Shown piece by piece: positions 60,430 through 64,000 of a DNA stretch of 64,000 nt. A model generated the notes under the pieces. The model ran no database searches, was not told where the DNA came from, and was given only the letters and a program-made list of their open reading frames with translations. Made by a program: the position numbers and the translations under genes. The stretch is from an uncultured Oscillospiraceae bacterium (GTDB lineage Bacteria; Bacillota; Clostridia; Oscillospirales; Oscillospiraceae). Location of the stretch: the NCBI GenBank assembly GCA_934597255.1, contig CAKTQV010000010.1, positions 1-64,000 of the forward strand, given 5' to 3'. Each line of letters begins with the position of its first letter. Position 1 is the first letter of the stretch.

Positions 60430-62184
60430 TCACAGGATATACTTGGCGGAGTATTCGTCGTAGTAGCGGTTGAAGTAGCCGGTGCGCAGCTCCTTGAGGC
60501 TGTCGAGATATTCGTGCGGGTCGAAGGTGCCGGAGCTGTCCAGCTCGATGACTGCCACGGCCAGATTGGAGCAGTGGTCGGATACGCGCTCGTAGTTGGT
60601 AACGATGTCGTTGAACACGAAGCCGTTGGACAGGGTGCACTGGCCCTTCTGGAGCCGGTCGATGTGGTGGAGCTTGAGCTCGTCGCAGAGATTGTCGATC
60701 AGCTCCTCCAGCGGCTCGACGTGGTAGGCGATGTCCAGATCGCCCTGTTCAAAGGCGCTGAGCGCCAGATCGAGGCATTCGCTCACGGCGGAGCTGAGTA
60801 CGCGCAGCTCGTGAACGGCGGCGGGGGAAAAGCTGATCTTCTTGTCGTACATCTCCTGCGCGGCCTCGGCGATGTTCACGGCGTGGTCGGAGATGCGCTC
60901 AAGGTCGCCGATGGCGTGCAGGAACTTGGAAACGTCCGCCGTCTGGCGGGGGTCGAGCTCAAGGGATGTGATGCGGATGAGATAGCTGCCGAGACGGTCC
61001 TCGTAGCGGTCGACGATGTTCTCGCGTTCCTGTACGGCGCGGAAATCTTCCGCGGAATAGCTGCGCAGCAGCGCGATGGCCGAGAAGATGTTCTTGCGCG
61101 AAACGGCGGCCATGGCATAGATTGCGTCGCGGCTGTGCTCGATGGCGATGGCCGGGTTGAGCAGGAAGCGTTCCTCCAGCGGAGGGATGATGTGCTCCTC
61201 CGTTTCCGCCCGGTCCGGGAACAGGCGCGCCAGCAGCTTTTCCAGCGGCCGCAGCAGCGGCAGGAGCAGCAGCACGGCGGCGGCGCGGTAAACGCTGTTG
61301 AGAAGGGCGATGGAGGCGGCCGACATGGTCGCGTCCATGAAGGGGAAATGGAAGATGGCGTTGGCCGGATAGAACAGGCAGCCGGTCATGATCGCGCCGT
61401 AGACGCTGATGGAGAGATACGACCAGGCGGAGCGCTTGGCGGCCGTGTTCGCGCCGATGGCCGACAGCAGCACGGGGACGGACGCGCCGATGGCGATGCC
61501 GACGGTCACCGGAAAGGCGACGGAAAAGTCGATCAGCCCCGTGACGGCCAGCGCCTGAAGCAGACCGACGGCGGACGAGCAGCTCTGCAGCACGGCCGTG
61601 ACGGCCATGCCGGCGAGAAGGCCGAGAAGGGGGTTGGAAAAGCGGGTCATCACGGCGGCGAAGGCCGGGCTGTCCTTCAGCGGCGCCACGGCGTCGCCCA
61701 TGGCGGAGATGCCGAACATCAAAACGGCAAAGCCGAGCAGGATGGCGCCGATGTGGACCTTTGTCTGGTTTTTGCAGAACATGCGCAGGATGATGCCCAC
61801 GATGGCGACGGTGCCGGTGAGCGTGGCGGTGGAGATGAGACTGACCCAGCCGCTGCCGCCGGGCAGACTGGACAGGCAGATGACCCAGCCGGTGATGCTC
61901 GTGCCGATGAACGAGCCCATGATGACGCCGATGGCCTGGTTGAGCTGCATCATGCCGGAGTTGACGAAGCCGACGACCATGACGCTCGTGGCGGAGGAGG
62001 ACTGGATGACGGCCGTGATGCCCGTGCCGAGCAGGACGCCCTTGAGCGGCGTGCTGGACAGGCGGTAAAGCACCAGCTCAAGCTGGTTTCCGGCGACCTT
62101 TTTCAGACCCTCTCCCATCAGGCTCATGCCGAACAGGAACAGGGCGACGCCGCCAAGCAGAGAGATCAGGTTGGCAATGGACAA
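60430..62184 (-). CDS. Na+/phosphate symporter (NptA-like) with C-terminal PhoU domain
   Basis: A 584-residue membrane protein. The NptA/YjbB-type repeats appear in the N-terminal half, with GTGITAVIQSSSATSVMVVGFVNSG and the later VTAVLQSCSSAVGLLQAL, both carrying the QSSS-like motif. From about residue 345 a cytoplasmic PhoU-like helical domain follows (DAIYAMAAVSRKN, FLHAIGDLERISDHAVNIAE, YERVSDHCSNLAVAVIE). It would import phosphate with sodium. The start is TTG at 62184, with GGAGG 8 nt upstream. Confidence 0.92.
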   Translation of the reverse strand: MSIANLISLLGGVALFLFGMSLMGEGLKKVAGNQLELVLYRLSSTPLKGVLLGTGITAVIQSSSATSVMVVGFVNSGMMQLNQAIGVIMGSFIGTSITGWVICLSSLPGGSGWVSLISTATLTGTVAIVGIILRMFCKNQTKVHIGAILLGFAVLMFGISAMGDAVAPLKDSPAFAAVMTRFSNPLLGLLAGMAVTAVLQSCSSAVGLLQALAVTGLIDFSVAFPVTVGIAIGASVPVLLSAIGANTAAKRSAWSYLSISVYGAIMTGCLFYPANAIFHFPFMDATMSAASIALLNSVYRAAAVLLLLPLLRPLEKLLARLFPDRAETEEHIIPPLEERFLLNPAIAIEHSRDAIYAMAAVSRKNIFSAIALLRSYSAEDFRAVQERENIVDRYEDRLGSYLIRITSLELDPRQTADVSKFLHAIGDLERISDHAVNIAEAAQEMYDKKISFSPAAVHELRVLSSAVSECLDLALSAFEQGDLDIAYHVEPLEELIDNLCDELKLHHIDRLQKGQCTLSNGFVFNDIVTNYERVSDHCSNLAVAVIELDSSGTFDPHEYLDSLKELRTGYFNRYYDEYSAKYIL

Positions 62185-62274
62185 GGATATGTCCTCCTTC
62201 GCTTGTGTATGTCGGGATCGGGAACGGACCGGCTGGGGCGGGACGGCGCGGGCGGAAGGGCCCTGCCCGGCCGC

Positions 62275-63981
62275 TCAGCGGATATCATAGGCGGCGAACA
62301 GACCGTCGCGCAGCGCCTGAAGCAGGCGGCCGGGACTGCGGCAGTCGCCGATCACGCTGGTGTTGGGGTGCGCGCGCAGAAGCTCGGCCAGCTCCGCGCG
62401 CCGCGGCTGCATACCCACGGCGTACAGCACCGTGTCCGCCTCCAGCTCGACACGGCGGCCGTTTCTGGCGCGGTAGGCCGCGCCGCCGGGGCGGACCTCC
62501 GTGCAGCGGACGCCGGTCCGGATGCGCACGTTGTCCGGCAGCGCCCGTTCGATGGCGGCGCGCTGGGAGGGATAGGCGTCACGGCCCCAGTCGCGTCCGG
62601 CCTCAAGGACCGTGATCTCCCGGCCGTCCGTGCAGGCCAGGTGCATGGCGCACTCCACGCCGGTCAGACCGCCGCCGATAATAAGGATGCGCCGGCCGAG
62701 CGCGTCGGGGTTGGCGTAGGCCCAGAGGGCGTGGCGGGCGAAGACGGCCAGACCCGGAATGGGCGAGAGCGTCGGCGCTGCGCCGATGGCCAGAATGACC
62801 GCGTCGGGCGCGTAGGACTCGATATACTTCCGGCCCACCGACACGCCGGTGCACAGCTCCACGTCCGAGCGGCCGATGCGGGCGATCAGACTGTCGCGCA
62901 GACGGCGCAGATCGGTCTTGCTCCGGCTTTCCGCGGCGTAGCGCAGAAGGCCGCCGATGCGCTTTTCCTTTTCGGCCAGACGGACGTGATGGCCGCGCTG
63001 GGCGGCGGTGAGCGCGGCGTACATCCCGGCCGGGCCGGCGCCGACGACCAGGACCTTTTTCGGCCGCGTTACCGGCTCGATGCGCGCCAGCCGCGCTTCG
63101 CGGCGCGCCCGGGGGTTGGCGGCGCACTGGAACGGCTCGTTCGGCATGGCGTCCGGCGCGCACAGGCCGCAGCGCAGGCAGGGGACGATCTCGTCCTCGC
63201 GCTGCTCGGCGGTCTTGCGGACGAAGAAGGGGTCGGCCAGAAACTGGCGGCTCATGGCGACCAGATCGCACTGGCCGGCCAGCATGGCGTTTTCCGCCTG
63301 GCGCGGGTCGTTGAAGCCGCCGGCCGCGGCCACGCTTATGTGCACGGCCGCCTTGAACTTTTCGCACAGGGGCAGGATGCGCCCGTGGTCGTCGAACTCC
63401 GAGCTTTGCTGCGCGGGCGCGACGATCACCATGTCGAGCTCCGGCTCGACCATGGCGCAGAAGGCGGCCAGCTCGTCGGCATCGGCGTCGGAGCAGGGGA
63501 CGCGCAGGGCGACCACGACGTTCTCGCCCACGGCGGCGCGGATGGCCCGCAGCGTGGAAAGTGCGGCGCGCACCGGGTCGCCCTCCGGCTCGCCGGGCGT
63601 GTACAGCCCGGACACAATGACCATGCGGCAGCCCATGTCCACGGCGCCGCGCGCCGCCTGCCCCATGGAGGAAAGCGCCGCCCGGGACGCGCCCGGCGCG
63701 GGCTCGCAGTGGAAGGCCGCCACGCAGCCGTGGCAGCGGATGGATTCGATCAGGATCATCAGATCCTCGCGCTCCTGCGCGCTGGCCGGCGCGGAGAGCG
63801 ACTGCGAAAGCGTGACGGCGGCGGCGCCGCCGCGCGCGAGAAGCTCCGTGCTGTCCACGAGCGTCTGCCCCGCCTCGCCGCTTCGGATGGAGGGGCGCGA
63901 CGGCGGCTCGAGCGCCAGGATGCGGTTTTTGAAGAATACGCCGCGGATCTCGAGGGGCGCGAATATGTGCGGATATTTCAT
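62275..63981 (-). CDS. OYE-like flavin/Fe-S oxidoreductase with a shortened barrel
   Basis: A 568-residue relative of the three other OYE proteins. It opens with the family pattern (HIFAPLEIRGVFFKNRI) and has cluster cysteines C268, C271, C274 and C285, then GAGPAGMYAA and GGGLTGVECA dinucleotide motifs. The barrel before the cysteines is about 80 residues shorter than in its paralogues. The loop with HG-x-HG and FLSP...YGGSLEN is missing, and the NH(A/D)HG region is replaced by AFHCEPAPG. The chain is otherwise intact, with no frameshift, and has a good RBS. FMN binding or substrate use may be altered, or it may be an NAD(P)H-FAD electron-transfer protein. Confidence 0.8.
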   Translation of the reverse strand: MKYPHIFAPLEIRGVFFKNRILALEPPSRPSIRSGEAGQTLVDSTELLARGGAAAVTLSQSLSAPASAQEREDLMILIESIRCHGCVAAFHCEPAPGASRAALSSMGQAARGAVDMGCRMVIVSGLYTPGEPEGDPVRAALSTLRAIRAAVGENVVVALRVPCSDADADELAAFCAMVEPELDMVIVAPAQQSSEFDDHGRILPLCEKFKAAVHISVAAAGGFNDPRQAENAMLAGQCDLVAMSRQFLADPFFVRKTAEQREDEIVPCLRCGLCAPDAMPNEPFQCAANPRARREARLARIEPVTRPKKVLVVGAGPAGMYAALTAAQRGHHVRLAEKEKRIGGLLRYAAESRSKTDLRRLRDSLIARIGRSDVELCTGVSVGRKYIESYAPDAVILAIGAAPTLSPIPGLAVFARHALWAYANPDALGRRILIIGGGLTGVECAMHLACTDGREITVLEAGRDWGRDAYPSQRAAIERALPDNVRIRTGVRCTEVRPGGAAYRARNGRRVELEADTVLYAVGMQPRRAELAELLRAHPNTSVIGDCRSPGRLLQALRDGLFAAYDIR

Positions 63982-64000
63982 GGCAAAATCTCCGATCTGA

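Noticed and set aside
62275..63981. A frameshift explaining the short OYE barrel
   Set aside because: The frame is continuous from a good start to the stop, and sequence on both sides of the missing part is conserved, so an in-frame deletion or natural short form is more likely.

Overview
The window looks like a chromosomal segment of a high-GC, anaerobic, gut-type Clostridia (Oscillospirales-like) bacterium. The reasons are the Firmicutes gene order hprK-murB-rapZ-glmR-whiA-dnaE, the zinc-type L28, dgt-dnaG-rpoD, strong SD sequences with frequent GTG/TTG starts, CCA-encoding tRNA genes, and several oxygen-sensitive Fe-S/flavin redox enzymes. No phage, insertion sequence, rRNA or CRISPR array was seen.

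Layout. (1) 1-8.6 kb, minus strand: a peptide/nickel-type ABC importer operon (binding lipoprotein, two permeases, two ATPases), then a membrane-anchored solo 5'-nucleotidase C-terminal domain and an Old Yellow Enzyme (OYE)-type flavin/Fe-S reductase. (2) 8.8-11.6 kb: an M20 amidohydrolase, tRNA-Tyr and tRNA-Thr, a catalytically degenerate S24-like protein coupled to an alkyladenine glycosylase, and rpmB. (3) 11.7-26.1 kb, plus strand: housekeeping block hprK, murB, rapZ, glmR, whiA, dnaE, hflX, yigZ, dgt, dnaG, rpoD. (4) 26.1-33.2 kb: an orphan PTS-IIC-like permease, a second OYE reductase, and a LysR/flavodiiron/LysR/LysR run on the minus strand. (5) 33.3-39.1 kb, plus strand: five small mostly unknown genes including a Nudix protein, then the two subunits of a molybdenum enzyme of the pyrogallol-phloroglucinol transhydroxylase / catechol dehydroxylase group, diverging from a LysR gene across a clear dyad and sigma-A promoter. 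(6) 39.1-47.8 kb: a membrane/cytidylate-kinase fusion, a second binding lipoprotein, three NTF2/SnoaL-like proteins, a DUF401-type permease and a tandem LysR pair. (7) 48-56 kb, plus strand: a third OYE reductase followed by a second copy of the importer plus solo 5'-nucleotidase domain, then a MATE exporter. (8) 56-64 kb: a SUV3-like helicase, an RlmI-like methyltransferase, two small proteins, a Na/Pi symporter with PhoU domain, and a fourth OYE-like protein with a shortened barrel.

How it may work together (inference): the accessory parts resemble machinery for importing and reductively processing small organic molecules such as plant phenolics, xenobiotics or steroid-like compounds. The pieces are ABC import, OYE reductases, NTF2-fold proteins of the BaiE type, a molybdenum hydroxyl-transferring or dehydroxylating enzyme, export by MATE, and control by five LysR regulators. 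Two features stand out as little described. One is the twice-occurring cassette importer + membrane-anchored solo 5'-nucleotidase C-domain + OYE reductase. The other is a twice-occurring overlapping pair of LysR genes in the same order.
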